Below, piece by piece: positions 13,811-30,619 of a DNA stretch of 64,000 bases. The stretch comes from Syngnathus acus. Taxonomy: Eukaryota; Chordata; Actinopteri; Syngnathiformes; Syngnathidae. The translations under genes and the position numbers were made by a program. Location of the stretch: assembly GCF_901709675.1 (NCBI RefSeq), contig NC_051096.1:1293001-1357000 (forward strand), in the 5' to 3' direction. The stretch's first letter is position 1. Every line of letters starts with the position of its first letter. The notes beneath the pieces were generated by a model. The model was not told the DNA's origin. It searched no databases and was given only the letters and a program-made list of their open reading frames with translations.

Positions 13811-13823
13811 AAGGGAAATTCAT
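13811..13823. repeat. Target-site duplication, copy at the 3' end of Rex3
   Basis: AAGGGAAATTCAT occurs here and again at 16801-16813, immediately outside the LINE. The last bases merge with the element's GATG-type 3' tail (CATC on the plus strand). Confidence 0.85.
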
Positions 13824-16800
13824 CCATCCATCCATCTTCTTCCGCTTATCCGGGGTCGAGTCGCGGGGGAAGCAGCTTTAGGAGGGACTCCCAGACTTCC
13901 CTCTCCCCAGCCACTTCATCCAGCTCATCCCAGGGGATCCCAAGACGTTCCCAGGCCAGCTGAGAGACAAGGTCTCTCCAGTGCGTCCTGGGTCATCCAC
14001 GGGGTCTCCTACCAGTGGGACATGCCCGGAACACCTCCCCGGGGAGGTGTCCAGGAGGCATCCTGATGAGATGCCTGAGCCACCTTATCTGGCTCCTCTC
14101 AACGTGGAGGAGCAGCGGCTCTACTCCGAGTCTCTCCCGGATGACCGAGCTTCTCACCCTATCTCTAAGGGAGAGCCCGGACACGCTGCGGAGGAAACTC
14201 ATTTCGGCCGCTTGTATCCTGGATCTCGTTCTTTCGGTCACGACCCATAGCTTGTGACCATAGGTGAGGGTAGGAGCTTTGCCTTTTGGCTCAGCTCTCT
14301 CTTCACCACGACAGACCGGTACAGAGTCCGCATTATTGCCGACGCTGCACCGATGCGCCTGTCGATCTCGCGCTCCATCCTGGCCTCACTCGTGAACAAG
14401 ACCCCAAGATGCTTGAACTCCTCCACTTGGGGCAGGATCTCATCCGCGATCTGGAGAGGGCATTCCACCCTTTTCCGACCGAGGACCATGGACTCGGATT
14501 TGGAGGTGCTGACCCTCATCCCGATCGCTTCACACTCGGCTGCGAACCGCTCCAGTGAGAGCTGGAGATCACGACTTGAAGAAGCCAACAGCACCACGTC
14601 ATCTGCAAAAAGCAGAGACGCAATGCTGAGGTCCCCAAACCGGACACCTTCAACGCCTCGGCTGCGCCTAGAAATTCTGTCCATAAATGTTATGAACAGA
14701 ATCGGTGTCAAAGGGCAGCCTTGGCAGAGTCCAACCCTCACTGGGAACGAATGCGACTTACTGCCGGAAATGCGGACCAAACTCTGACATCGGTGATAGA
14801 GCGACCGAACCGACCTTATCAGTTGGCTCGGCACCCTGCACTCCCGAAGCACCCTCCACAGAACTTCCCGAGGGACACGGTCGAACGCCTTCTCCAAGTC
14901 CACAAAACACATGTGTACTGGTTGAGCGAACTCCCAAGCCCCCTCGAGGATTCTGCCGAGGGTGTAGAGCTGGTCCACTGTTCCACGGCCAGGACGAAAG
15001 CCACACTGCTCCTCCTGAATCCGAGGTTCGACCTCCCAACGGACCCTCCTCTCCAGCACCCCTGAATAGACCTTACCAGGGAGGCTGAGGAGTGTGATTC
15101 CTCTGTAGTTGGAACACACCCTCCGGTCCCCCTTCTTAAAGAGGGGAACCACCACCCCAGACTGCCTATCCAGAGGTACCCTGATGTCCACGCGATGTTG
15201 CAGAGGCGTGTCAGCCAGGACAGCCCCACAACATCCAGAGCCTTTAAAAACTCCGGGCGGATCTCATCCACTCCTGGGGCCTTGCCCCCGAGGAGTTTTT
15301 CAACTACCTCAGTGACTTCGACCCCAGAGATTGGAGAGTCCACCTCAGAGTCTCCAGGCCCTGCTTCCACAATGGAAGGCGTGTCGGTGGAATTGAGGAG
15401 GTCTTCGAAGTATTCTCCCCACCGACTCACAACGTCCCGAGTCGAGATCAGTAGCACGCCATCGCCACTGTAAACAGTGTTGACGGTGCACTGCTTCCCC
15501 CTCCTGAGACGCCGGATGGTGGACCAGAATCTCCTCGAAGCCGTCCGGAAGTCATTCTCCATGGCCTCTCCAAACTCCTCCCAAACCCGGGTTTTTGCCT
15601 CAGCAACCGCCGAAGCCGCGTTCTGCTTGGCCATCCGGTACCTGCCAAAACGGCCCGATAGGACTCCTTCTTCAGCTTGACGGCATCCCTTACCGCCGGT
15701 GTCCACCAGCGGGTTCGGGGATTGCCGCCACGACACCACACACCACCTTACGTCCACAGCTCCGGTCGGCTGCCTCAACAATGGAGGCACGGAACATGGT
15801 CCACTCGGACTCAATGTCCCCCGCCTCCCCCAGGACATGGGAAAAGCTCTGCCGGAGGTGGGAGTTGAAGCTCTTCCTGACAGGGGATTCTGCTAGACGT
15901 TCCCAGCAGACCCTCACAGAGCGTTTGGGTCTGCCAGGTCGGACCGGCATCTTCCCCCACCATCGGAGCCAACCCACCACCAGGTGGTGATCACTTGTCA
16001 GCTCCGCCCCTCTCTTCACCCGAGTCTCCAAAACATGCGGCCGCAAATCCGATGACACGACTACAAAGTCGATCATCTAACTGCGGCCTAGGGTGTCCTG
16101 GTGCCAAGTGCACACATGGACACCCTTATGTTTGAACATGGCGTTCATTATTGACAATCCGTGTCGAGCACAGAAGTCCAATAATAGAACACCACTCGGG
16201 TTAGAGATCGGGGGGGCGTTCCTCCCAATCACGCCCTTCCAGGTCTCACTGTCATTGCCCATGTGAGCATTGAAGTCACCCAGTAGAACGATAGAGTCCC
16301 CAGAAGGAGCGCTCTCCAGCACTTGTTCTAAGGACCCCAAAAAGGGTGGGTACTCTGAGTTGCTGTTCGGTGCATAGGCACAAACAACAGTCAGGACCTG
16401 TCCCCCCACCCGAAGGCGGAGGGAGGCTACCCTCTCGTTCACCAGAGTGAACCCCAATGTGCAGGCGCCCAGCGGGGGGGCAATAAGTATGCCCGCACCT
16501 GCTCGACGCCTCTCACCGTGGGCAACTCCAGAGTGGAGGAGAGTCCAGCCCCTCTCGAGAGGGCTTTTAACCAGAGCCCAAACTATGTGTGGAGGCAAGT
16601 CCGACTATGTCTAGTTGGAACTTTTCTGCCTCACACACCAGCTCGGGCTCCTTTCCAGCCGGAGAGGTGATATTCCATGTCCCAAGAGCCAGCTTCTGCA
16701 GCCGGGGATCGGACCGCCAAGGTCCCTGCCTTTGGCCGCCGCCCAGCTCGCTTTGCACCCGACCCCTTTGGCCCCTCCCACAGGTGGTGAGCCCATGGGA
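13824..16800 (-). mobile_element. Near-complete Rex3 (RTE clade) non-LTR retrotransposon, inactive
   Basis: A LINE encoding an APE-type endonuclease followed by reverse transcriptase. Reading on the minus strand, endonuclease motifs come first (LALGTWNITSPAGKEPELV near 16690; [12 protein letters not shown] near 16280). Reverse transcriptase follows (FKKGDRRVCSNYRGITLL near 15120; LLFADDVVLLASS near 14600). The C-terminal tail with MTERTRSRIQAAEMSF ends near 13990. The 3' end is a (GATG)n tail, typical of Rex3, and 13-bp target-site duplications flank the element. The frame is broken: an in-frame TAG is near 16077, and further frame changes lie near 15840, 15190 and 14240. Even so, about 3 kb is present, longer than the 5'-truncated copies usual for this family. 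Confidence 0.93.
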
Positions 16801-16813
16801 AAGGGAAATTCAT
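16801..16813. repeat. Target-site duplication, copy at the 5' end of Rex3
   Basis: An exact 13-base copy of the sequence at 13811-13823, marking the right edge of the insertion. Confidence 0.85.
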
Positions 16814-17378
16814 TCATCCAGAAATTAATTGGCACATGTACTTTCTGTTCATTTTATTTCCGATTTTGTAACGCAAATCTGAGCGCACTGGCACTCCATT
16901 TTTGGTGCACTCTGAATCTCAAAATCGAACGCACTGAATGTTCGAACGGTCACATGCAATGAACGTGAGCGGAACACGCTCTTCCTCTCTAGAAAAGTAG
17001 TGCACGGGCCGAACGCGATGCCCGAGTTTGAAGACGGGGTGAAATAGCACTCCTCAAGCCTTACATTGAAATCTAATAAGAGAAAAATGCACGGTCTCTC
17101 TAAATCTCTCGTACGTTGACATTGCCGCCAATTTATTACAATTGCGATAAGTTAGAGGAGATTTTGTGCACATTGCAAGTTTTGTTTTCAGATAGAAACC
17201 AAGTGCAGTGCTTTTTTTTTTTATTTGTGTTTCTGAATCAAAACTAGGATGAACAGAAGGGACATAGATCCACATGTCACAATTGGAAAACGACTCATCT
17301 GTATTTGTTTAGGATTCCCAGAAGTTGTCCATGACAGCATTTCACGTACTGTGCAGCAGAGGGCGACCGAGTTGTCTC
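16814..17378. other. Intergenic DNA between Rex3 and the 3' end of otud6b
   Basis: No coding exon seen. The right part probably includes the otud6b 3' UTR, read on the minus strand. An A-rich stretch on that strand corresponds to poly-T at 17212-17222. Confidence 0.5.
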
Positions 17379-19289
17379 TCAGCTGTGGTCAGCCGGCTCC
17401 TTGAGCCGCTCCACGGAATTGTAGTGCTCTCCCAGCTCGTATGCGTGACGCATGTAGCTGCAAAGTCACACACACACAAACAGATGAGCTCCCAAAACTT
17501 AACAAAAAATATCATTTTCATTGGAAGAACTCACATCAAGGTGATGGCGTCGCCGGTGTGCTCCTCGCCGATGGTGATGGGCGACGAATCAGCCTGGATG
17601 ACTTCGATGGGACATTGCAGGACTTTGCTCAGTGCTTGGAGCTCCTCGCAGACAAAGTGGGAATATTAATTGACTGAATTGATTGGTCTTTTGACACAAG
17701 TGAAAGACCATTTACTGTTTATCATATAAAATACATACAAATACATATTTAAAAAACTTCAACAATGCAAAATGTAAATCACTCAAAGCATGTATAAATC
17801 ACACTAAAATATACAAATTATATTTATAGAAAAAAAACCTACCTACAGTATTAAGAATTGACAAAATTGAGTACCGCAAATATGAATCCTAGTGAGCCTT
17901 TTGCCTGCCTTGTTGACAATAATTTAAAAACTGAAAAATGTATCTTGACATTACAAAAAAGTTTAAGACTCACTTCCAGTTGTCCACCCCACGCCACTGT
18001 GTGCTCCACATCATGACAGTATTTCTCAAAGTCCTCTGGAAGACAATTGGCACATTCTCATGCCTTACCAAAGTAACTGATGACTTGCGCCATATGTTGC
18101 ACTTTTTGATACCTGCTGTGTACATGTCGCCCGCGTCAGGGTTGCTGAGAAAAGGCAGAAAGTTGTCGGCGTGGCTCCGCATGTGTGCCGCCGTCTGACA
18201 CCGCAGATCCTTCACGCTCAACTTGAACATGGATAGAATGCAACAATCTCAAAAAAATACCTCAACTGCGGCTGGGTGAGGCCAGAACATCATCACCGCC
18301 ATATTGTGTTTAATACTAAGCATGGTATATATTACAAACAGAGTGGCACAGTGTAAAGTTATACCTCATGTCGCCGCACCAGCTGGTCTTGTATGGCGCG
18401 ATACATGCAGTGGCCATCAGAGGAGATCTCCTTGATCTGAAGACCTCGCGCGGCCAGCTTCTCCGCCAGCTTGACACCCTCCATGTGGCGCTCACCCTGC
18501 AGGTTTTGCACCTCGGCCTCGGCAATCCTGCTCTCACGCTCGCGCTCCTGGGCAGCCTTCTTGTCCTGGAAGCACAGCTCAGTAAGAGACGCCGGAGTGC
18601 TAGTTGTCGTATACGCCTCCATTTGGAGCTCACCCTTCTCTTCTGGGCTTTGGTGATGCGAGGCTGCACCTCAACCGTCAGCGCCTCCACTCCATTCACT
18701 GCCTCTTGGACCTGGATAGAACATTCGCGGTGTATAAAAAAAAAACTTACATGATTTGTATGCATCTTGTACCTTTGCGCTAGATGTAGACATGAGTTGC
18801 CGCAGCTCCTCGTTGTGCTTCTGATCCAACTCTGCCTCCATCGTGACGATCTCCTCCGTCATCTGCTTCCGCCTCTTCTTATCATTTTTGGGAATACCGT
18901 TTTTCATGCTCTGGATTTTGGCTGCCAAAAAATACAAAAGGTTGAGTCAATTGCCTGAAAAGTGGGCATTGAAAATACACAGGTCTAAGCATTACAGCGC
19001 AACATCCTGCATTTATATAAGTAATAATGCTACTTTCTGGACACTCAAAGAGGTATTCATTTTAACATTATGCACAATTTTAAAATCATGTAAAATCATA
19101 CATGCTTAAAAATATGTATGTTGCAGTATCGTCATATGGGCACTATAAAAATAGTCAGTGTGAAATGAACACGTTAGGCTTAAAACATTAACATACAAGA
19201 ACGCAATATTTACCTTGCAGGTCCTTCTTCTCCCTGCGTTGCCGCTTCAATAGCCTCTCCTCCGGCGTTTCGACATCTTCCTCGTCCAT
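17379..19289 (-). CDS. otud6b: OTUD6B, OTU-family deubiquitinase
   Basis: A cysteine protease of the OTU family that removes ubiquitin. The human protein is linked to proteasome assembly and translation control. Eight exons on the minus strand: 19214-19289 (start codon 19287-19289), 18773-18921, 18634-18711, 18365-18565, 18113-18221, 17974-18035, 17535-17641, 17379-17457. Phases join into 286 codons plus stop, close to the 293 residues of the human protein. Residues 1-135 are charged and helical (AKIQSMKNGIPKNDKKRRKQ), as in the family. The OTU domain follows. The motif SSDGHCMYRA places the catalytic Asp at about 151 and Cys at about 154, and GEHYNSV near the C-terminus places the catalytic His at about 272. 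It is divergent with kat2b, with 1.1 kb between start codons. Confidence 0.93.
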
Positions 19290-20411
19290 GATAAAATATT
19301 CCGTTTTTTTGTGTGCTATGGGAAATTTTTCATAAAATTACATGTTATATGTTTCGAAGGTTGAAATCAGACAGACCACAATACAGTTTAAAATGTTTAA
19401 TGAGACGATAAACAGAACGCGTTGTGTGGGGGAGGGCTTACTTCCGAAGTTTCTTCTTTGTTTGTCGCAACCGTGATGACAAATGGTCACAGCGCCCTTC
19501 TGGCTGGATGCGGTAGCACAGGCGCCAACTAGGATTTGCATTCTTGTAAGGGGGTGACAAATCTGACATTTTTAGATGACATTTTCCTCCGAATAATAGG
19601 GAGGTTAACTTACTTAACCTACAAATCCTACAGAGATGAGTTTTCGTGACCCCAACCATTTTTGACTGCACTTTCCACATTAAATTCCAAGTTCGACCAT
19701 CATTCTTCAGAATCTTTTCATTCTTTAAAAAGAAAACACTTTTTCCCAAATTAGAAATTTTTAATAACTTTTATATCATGTTTTTCTTTTCTTTGATTTA
19801 TTGACAGAAGTTACATTTACTGTCAAAAAGTACAATAAAGTTGGTGGTGAAAAAAACAGTAACCCATTTAAAAATACGACATTGTCAGCCACATAGCATA
19901 GCTGCTTGAGTCATATTTCAATGTTGGGGGGGGGGGGGGGGGGGGAGGGGGGAATTAAGAACGCACATTATTTTTTGTAATAGATGTCGTAAAACGTCGA
20001 CCAGATGTATGAAGTGAAAAGAAAATGACCCAATAAAAAATAGCGGTGTGTGCTGTAAACAAAAAAAATCCATTAATTTTTTCCGTCCTTCAAAATAGTC
20101 GTGTAAAACGTAGATCAAGTCTACTTTTGGGCCTGCTTGACCTTGAGGCGTTCAAGTCCAAAGTAATCGAGGCGAACGCTGTCATCGGTTGCCTGGCGTC
20201 CCCACGGCGCCCCCCATAGGCAGAAAATAGAAGCGCGCTCTCGACATGGAAAAGAATGACGAGCGCCATGTCTGATCCTCCGCTGGCGGACTAGGGCGGA
20301 CGGCGGCGAGAGAGGCGCTCGGTCCCCGGTGGACGACCACCGGCACCGGGGGGAGGAGGGGGTGGACGAGGCGGGCGGGGGCGTCGCTCCCCCTCCGTCG
20401 GGATCGGCACT
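19290..20411. promoter_or_regulatory. Putative shared upstream region of otud6b and kat2b
   Basis: The two genes start in opposite directions from this spacer. The right part (about 20150-20411) is GC- and CpG-rich and probably holds the kat2b promoter and 5' UTR. A G20-A-G6 tract lies at 19926-19952. The part next to otud6b is AT-rich. No TATA box is obvious. The promoter role is inferred from position and composition only. Confidence 0.5.
19926..19952. repeat. Poly-G tract (G20 A G6)
   Basis: Twenty consecutive G followed by A and six G, between the divergent otud6b and kat2b genes. On the minus strand it is poly-C. Confidence 0.9.
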
Positions 20412-25241
<4,830 letters not shown>

Positions 25242-25874
25242 GCAGTCCTGCCAAAACACGGCGGCGAGTGGGCAGGCGGTTTGGCTCTTCCCCTTTCATG
25301 TAGGGCCGCCGTGCGACTATCACAAACTGCACTTTTTCTTCCATTAGCTCGAGCATTATGCTTTCTCGACAGTTTGACTGCTGTTTAACCAATTCAAGTA
25401 AGTCTTAATTTATTTTCTCTTTGTGCTGCAGCTAGAGATTGACAACTTTATACTTTGTGCAATACTGTGTTGTTTCTCTGTTTTGTATTAAGGAAGGCAA
25501 AAGGCATTTTTCTAAGAGGCGCTCTTTGTACAGTTTGGTTTTAATGACGGCAGTATTAGTTGCTTTTTTTAGACGGAATTAAATGAAAAGGCTTCTTGAA
25601 AAGATTGCGTCGTGTTTATTGAGTACCTTTCACACGATCTCTTTATAATTTGAAACGACTACCAAATGATGAAAATTTAAATTTGGGATAATTACAAAAG
25701 AATTCTTTTTTTTTTTTGCCACATCTTTTTTCATGCTTAGTGTGTGTGCGTGTTTAGGGGGGGGGGGGGGCGTACAATAACAGATGGCTGTTTTTTTCCC
25801 AGCTAAATGCTAAATGATGAAATCGTTTTTTTTCCTCACTCACAAAATTTTCACATAAAAAAAATTCATAAATT
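25242..25874. other. kat2b 3' UTR and intergenic DNA up to the BEL element
   Basis: No coding content. It contains a candidate poly(A) signal at 25578-25583 followed by a GT-rich stretch, and a poly-G run at 25757-25770. Confidence 0.6.
25578..25583 (+). terminator. Candidate kat2b poly(A) signal (ATTAAA)
   Basis: ATTAAA lies 337 bases after the kat2b stop codon, followed within 40 bases by a GT-rich segment. ATTAAA is the commonest variant of AATAAA. No transcript end can be seen directly. Confidence 0.5.
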
Positions 25875-26122
25875 ATTTTAGTGATCTTAGTGGTTGAAAA
25901 AACTATCACTACTTCTCCTTCAAAACCAAGAAAAGCCAAAAGGAAAACACACCTGTCCTAACTCCCTCATTATAGGTAGGAGGTGGCTGCAAAGGAGGAG
26001 GAGACCTAACTGGCATTGGCCCTATCTGGCTTCACATATAGAACAGAAATAATTCATAGGCCAGACCACAAATAATAATGATATTAATACAATTAATATA
26101 GGGAATTAACTAGGCTCCAACA
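25875..26122 (-). repeat. BEL/Pao 3' LTR
   Basis: About 248 bases matching 35208-35372 plus 36965-37042, including AGGAAAACACACCTGTCC and the shared outer end GGCTCCAACA. The inner end on the plus-strand left is set only by where similarity between the copies stops, so it is uncertain by a few bases. Confidence 0.85.
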
Positions 26123-27488
26123 TCCCAGCCCCTAATTGTTGGCTTAAGCAAGACAATTACACAAATACAATTCAAAGGAGCCCACATGGAATAATTACAT
26201 AATAGAAATTAATTATGCTCTTCAAATTCAAAGTCCATTAGATACTTCATGATGACCATCAGTCTTATCAAAGTTCATAATCATGTAAAACAGTCCATAA
26301 TGAAGGCTGGAAAATTGTGGCCTCCATCCATTCATCCTGTTTCCTCCATCAGAAGACATAATTTATCTATTGGCCGTTGAATCAGACTGGATTTGGTCTT
26401 AACAATAACACTCCTCACGAAGCCCTTGGCATCTGGAAATGTCTCAACAACTCGGCCCATAGTCCATGAGTTCCTTGGTGCGGTGTTATCAACAATGATG
26501 ACCAGATCCCCTGGACTCAGGTTCCTTTTTACATTGTTCCACTTGCTTCTTTCTTGTAAGAGTGGGAGATACTCTTTAGTCCAGCGTCTCCAGAAAATAT
26601 CAGCAAGATATTGTGTTTGTCTCCATCTCTTTCTTGAGTATTGATCATTTTAAAAAAACTCTCTTGAATCTTTTTCTCAAAAACTCCTGGTAGCATAGTT
26701 GTTTTTGCCTTCAGCTGAAGCAAATGGTTTGGGGTTAGGGGTTCCAAATCATTTGGGTCACTTGACACTGTAGTTATTGGTCGGTCATTCAGGAGGGCTT
26801 CTACCTCACATAGTGCTGTTGACAGAGTTTCATCGTCCAGTGTTTGTTGTTTTAGAACAGATGTGAGGGTCCTTTTGACTAGTCTGATCAGTCTCTCCCA
26901 GACTCCGCCGTGGTGGGCTCCAAAAGGGGAGTTAAAAGTCCATTTTATTCCTTCTGTTAGAAAGTTGTTTAGCATTTTCTGATGATCTAGTTCTTTCAGA
27001 GCTTCTTGTAGTTCTCTTTGGGCCCCAACAAAATTTGTCCCACAGTCAGTTCTGATACTCATAATTGCTCCTCTTCTGCAGATGAATCTGCGTATAGCAT
27101 TTATGCATGAGTCTGTGGTTAGGAAATTTGCCATTTCCAAGTGGATTGCTCGACTCACCAGGCAGGTGAAGATGACCCCCCACCGTTTCACTTGAGCCCG
27201 GCCCCTCTTCACTTCGATGGGACCAAAGTAGTCAATGCCAACATGACTAAAAGTGGTAGGTCTGGTTGTAATCGATCAGCAGGAAGATCTGCCATTGTTT
27301 GTTCTCCAGGCCGTGCCTGCATGCGTCTGCAAAATACACAGTTCCTGATTATTTTCCTTGCTGAGGCATTTGCATGAGGCAGCCAAAACCGTTGCCTTAG
27401 CCTGGACAGCATATGGCTTCTTCCTGAGTGTCCAACTTGTTGATGGATATGCTGTAGGATGAGGTCAGACAGGTGAGTACCTTTAGGG

Positions 27489-27701
27489 CAGGGGTCACCA
27501 ACTCCGGTCCTCAAGGGCGCCAATCCAGCCTGTTTTAGATGTATCCCCCCTGCAACACACCTGATTCAAATAATCAGGATCGCTATCAGCCTTAATAGAG
27601 CTTGCTGATGTGCTGATCATTTGAATCAGGTGTGTTGTTGCAGGGCTGCACCTAAAACAGGCTGGATAGGCGCCCTTGAGGACCGGAGTTGGTGACCCCT
27701 G
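27489..27701. mobile_element. 213-bp hAT-type MITE inside BEL pol
   Basis: Ends CAGGGGTCACCAACTCC and GGAGTTGGTGACCCCTG are perfect inverted repeats, and the arms extend inward over much of the element. An 8-base duplication, CTTTAGGG, flanks it at 27481-27488 and 27702-27709, as expected for hAT. It has no coding capacity. It interrupts the linker between BEL RNase H and the integrase zinc region. Confidence 0.93.
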
Positions 27702-29905
27702 CTTTAGGGAGAATAATTGGGTTTTTCTGGTGTATGGGCATTGCACTTTTGTTTATTCTACCCCATACTCTCAGGATACCATTATCAAGAATCGGATCCA
27801 ACTTGTAGATGGAGCTTCTTGAATTGAGGGTTTTGCCATTTTCCAGGTAAGTAAATTCATGGTTGAAGTAACATTTCTGTTCAAAACAAATAAGCCTCTC
27901 CGCCTCTTGCATATCCTCCACTGATAGGTTTTTTGTTCCATGCTTGTCTTTGAGTTTTTGCTTTGTCTCTGAAGACACGTGTTTGATCCTTTTTTAGCTG
28001 ATTTAGTAGTTGAAGCATTCTTTTCACCTTTAATATCCAGGCCACAGATTTCTGAAGTTGGTTCCATGATGAGTGATATTCGATTGGATGTTCATTTTTT
28101 ATCCTCGTACTGTTGACTGAGATCCCCTTTTCCACACTTTGACAGTTACCTCTTTTTTCACTTCAGGGTCATTTGCTGATATTTCTCCCAGACTTTGTTT
28201 GACCTTTGGCCATGTCCTTTTGTCTTTGCTCAGGTATTCAGGACCACACACCCATTTTGATCTGAGGAACAATTCCACATGCAACCCTCGTGAGCAGTGT
28301 CGGCTGGATTGTCTTTTGAATTTATGTATCTCCACTGGCTTGGATGAGAGAGATCCTGGATCACTGCAATTCTGTTGGATACAAATGTCTGAAATCTCTT
28401 TGTTTGATTGTGGATGTATTTCAATCCAGATGTGCTATCTGTCCAGAAAGTTGAATCATTGAGTGGTAATTGCAGCTCCCTCCTCAGCATTCGATGCACT
28501 TTTACAGACAATGTTGCAGCAGTAAGTTCAAGCCTGGGTATGGTGATCTGCTTGAGAGGTGAGACTCTGGCTTTTCCAAATATGAAGGAGGTATGAATTA
28601 TACCTTGGGAATTTGTGAGTCTCAGATAGCATAACCTGACTCACTTGCATCGCAGAAGTGATGCAGCTCGGCGGTCTCCACTGGGTCGAAGTTTTCAGGC
28701 TTTATGCATCTAGATACTTTAAACTCCCGTACTTGGTCTAACTCCCCGACCCATCTCTGCCAGGGTCTTCCAAAGTCCTGTGGAATAACTTAATCCCATC
28801 CATACTTTGATTTGCAGAGTTCCTGGAGTAGTTGTTTGGCTTTCAAAATGAAAGGAGAGAGAAAACCCAAAGGGTCATAAACGGAACTTACAGTGGAGAG
28901 TATCCCTCTTCTGGTAGCAGGCCGGCTGTTTACAGTAACTTTAAAGCTTAAGGTGTCATTGTGGGTGTTCCAGTGTATTCCAAGTGCTGGTTCAATTGAG
29001 ATTTGCTCTGTCAGCCTTTGTCTATCAAGGTCCAGTTCCTTTACTGCTTTTGCTCTGTGGTGTACAGGAATGTTTGTTAACACCTCATTGTTATTACTGA
29101 CCCATTTTGTCAATGTGAAACCTCCCTGGCTGCAGGCTTCAGTTAGATCTTTGACAAGCTTGATGGCTTGGTCAGTTGTGGCCACAGAGCGAAGACAATC
29201 ATCTACATAAAAGTTACTTTTGATTGTTTTCATCACTTCATCAGAGTAGTGGTTCTGATTGTCAACAGCAGTTTGATGCAGGGCAAAATTGGCAATGCTA
29301 GGGGATGATACAGCACCAAAGAGATGAACTTTCATTCTGTAAACACAAAGTTGTTTGCTGATATCACCCTCTGGCCACCACAAAAACCTAAGGAAGTCTC
29401 TGTCCTTTTCTTCAACATGCACTTGATAAAACATTGCCTCAATGTCTGCCATAACTGCTATTTGTTCTTGTCGGAATCTTAACAGCACTCCAATGAGGGG
29501 GATTGTTAAGTCTGGACCTTGGAGAAGCTCCTTATTCAGAGATTTTCCTCGAAAGGAGGATGTACAGTCAAACACCACCCTCAGCTTGAGCTTTCGTTTG
29601 TGGTAAACACCATGATGTGGGATGTACCACACATGCCCATCCTTTCTGTGAAGCTGCTGAGGTGGAACCTTTTCTCCATAACCTTTTTTGAGAATGTCCT
29701 CCATAAAGGAGGTGTATTCTTCTGCGTATGTTCTATTCTTCTTGAACCTTTTCACAAGGTGCAGTGTGCGATCTTTTACCACATGATAGTTATCAGGCAT
29801 GACCTTGGCATTATCTCTGAAGGGCAGTGGTAGATGATAATGGCCTTCTTTAAGGAATGCTGAGCTGGATGCAATCTCCATGAAACGTTTATCCTCAACT
29901 GACAT

Positions 29906-30619
29906 AAGTAAGTAAGTAGTAAGATGGCGGCGCATGCACACGCAGCGGCCTCTCTCTGTCCCGAACGGTGTTTTGTTTTGTCGTTTAATGTGGGTTTGTC
30001 CGCCAGTTTTGTGTGTTCGTCTCGTCGTACCGGGTTGTGCTTCAACTGCGGCGGGCTGGTTCTGCTCGACATCGGTGAAAGCGAGTTTTGTGGCGATCTG
30101 GACTTTGAAGCGGGGACATTAAAGGCGCTCGGTCTGCTCCGTCCTGGAGCGTCGCCGGACTCGCCTGCTATTCCTCCCCCGGTTGGGCGTCCGGGCCTGG
30201 CTGGCGGCCAACCCAGCTCGCCCGGCCGTGCCTTCCATTCTTCTGGCGAACGTTCGATCGCTGGACATCAACATGCCTGCTGAGTTCTGCGGACCGGACA
30301 GTGCGTAGCTGCTGTGCATCTGGAGCGGATGGCGTGCTATCGGGCGGACCGGGCCATTGTACGAGGGGGAACATCGCGAGGAGGTGGACTGTGCGTCTAC
30401 ATCCGTGATGAATGGTGCCGGGACTTTGTTGTGGGATGCCAGCACTGCTCGCCACTGGCGAAGTTTGTGATCTCCAGGCTGTTGGGGTCCTGAACTCTCT
30501 CCCCGTTGTTTTACTTGTGTGTTAATCGTGTGCTGTGTCTCGTCACCGTGGGATAGGGGGAACGGTATTTCGGTTTCTTTGTGTGTCTTAGCATGAAGGA
30601 ATTGACAATAAAACTGACT
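29906..30619 (+). mobile_element. Internally deleted LINE inside BEL pol
   Basis: The element starts near AAGATGGCGGCGC at 29921 and carries an endonuclease-like fragment (RGGTSRGGGLCVYIRDEW, about 30360-30420). It then jumps to a 3' UTR ending ATTGACAATAAAACTGACTC, typical of fish L2-like LINEs. No reverse transcriptase is present. CTGACAT occurs at both edges (29899-29905 and 30620-30626) and is the probable target-site duplication. BEL coding similarity resumes on both sides of the insert. Confidence 0.8.

Noticed and set aside
14254-14787. Plus-strand 177-codon open frame in the Rex3 region
   Set aside because: It is antisense to the Rex3 reverse transcriptase. The minus strand carries clear RT motifs, so the plus frame is a shadow.
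18368-18754. Plus-strand 128-codon frame
   Set aside because: Antisense to otud6b exons, whose minus-strand protein has the OTU catalytic motif.
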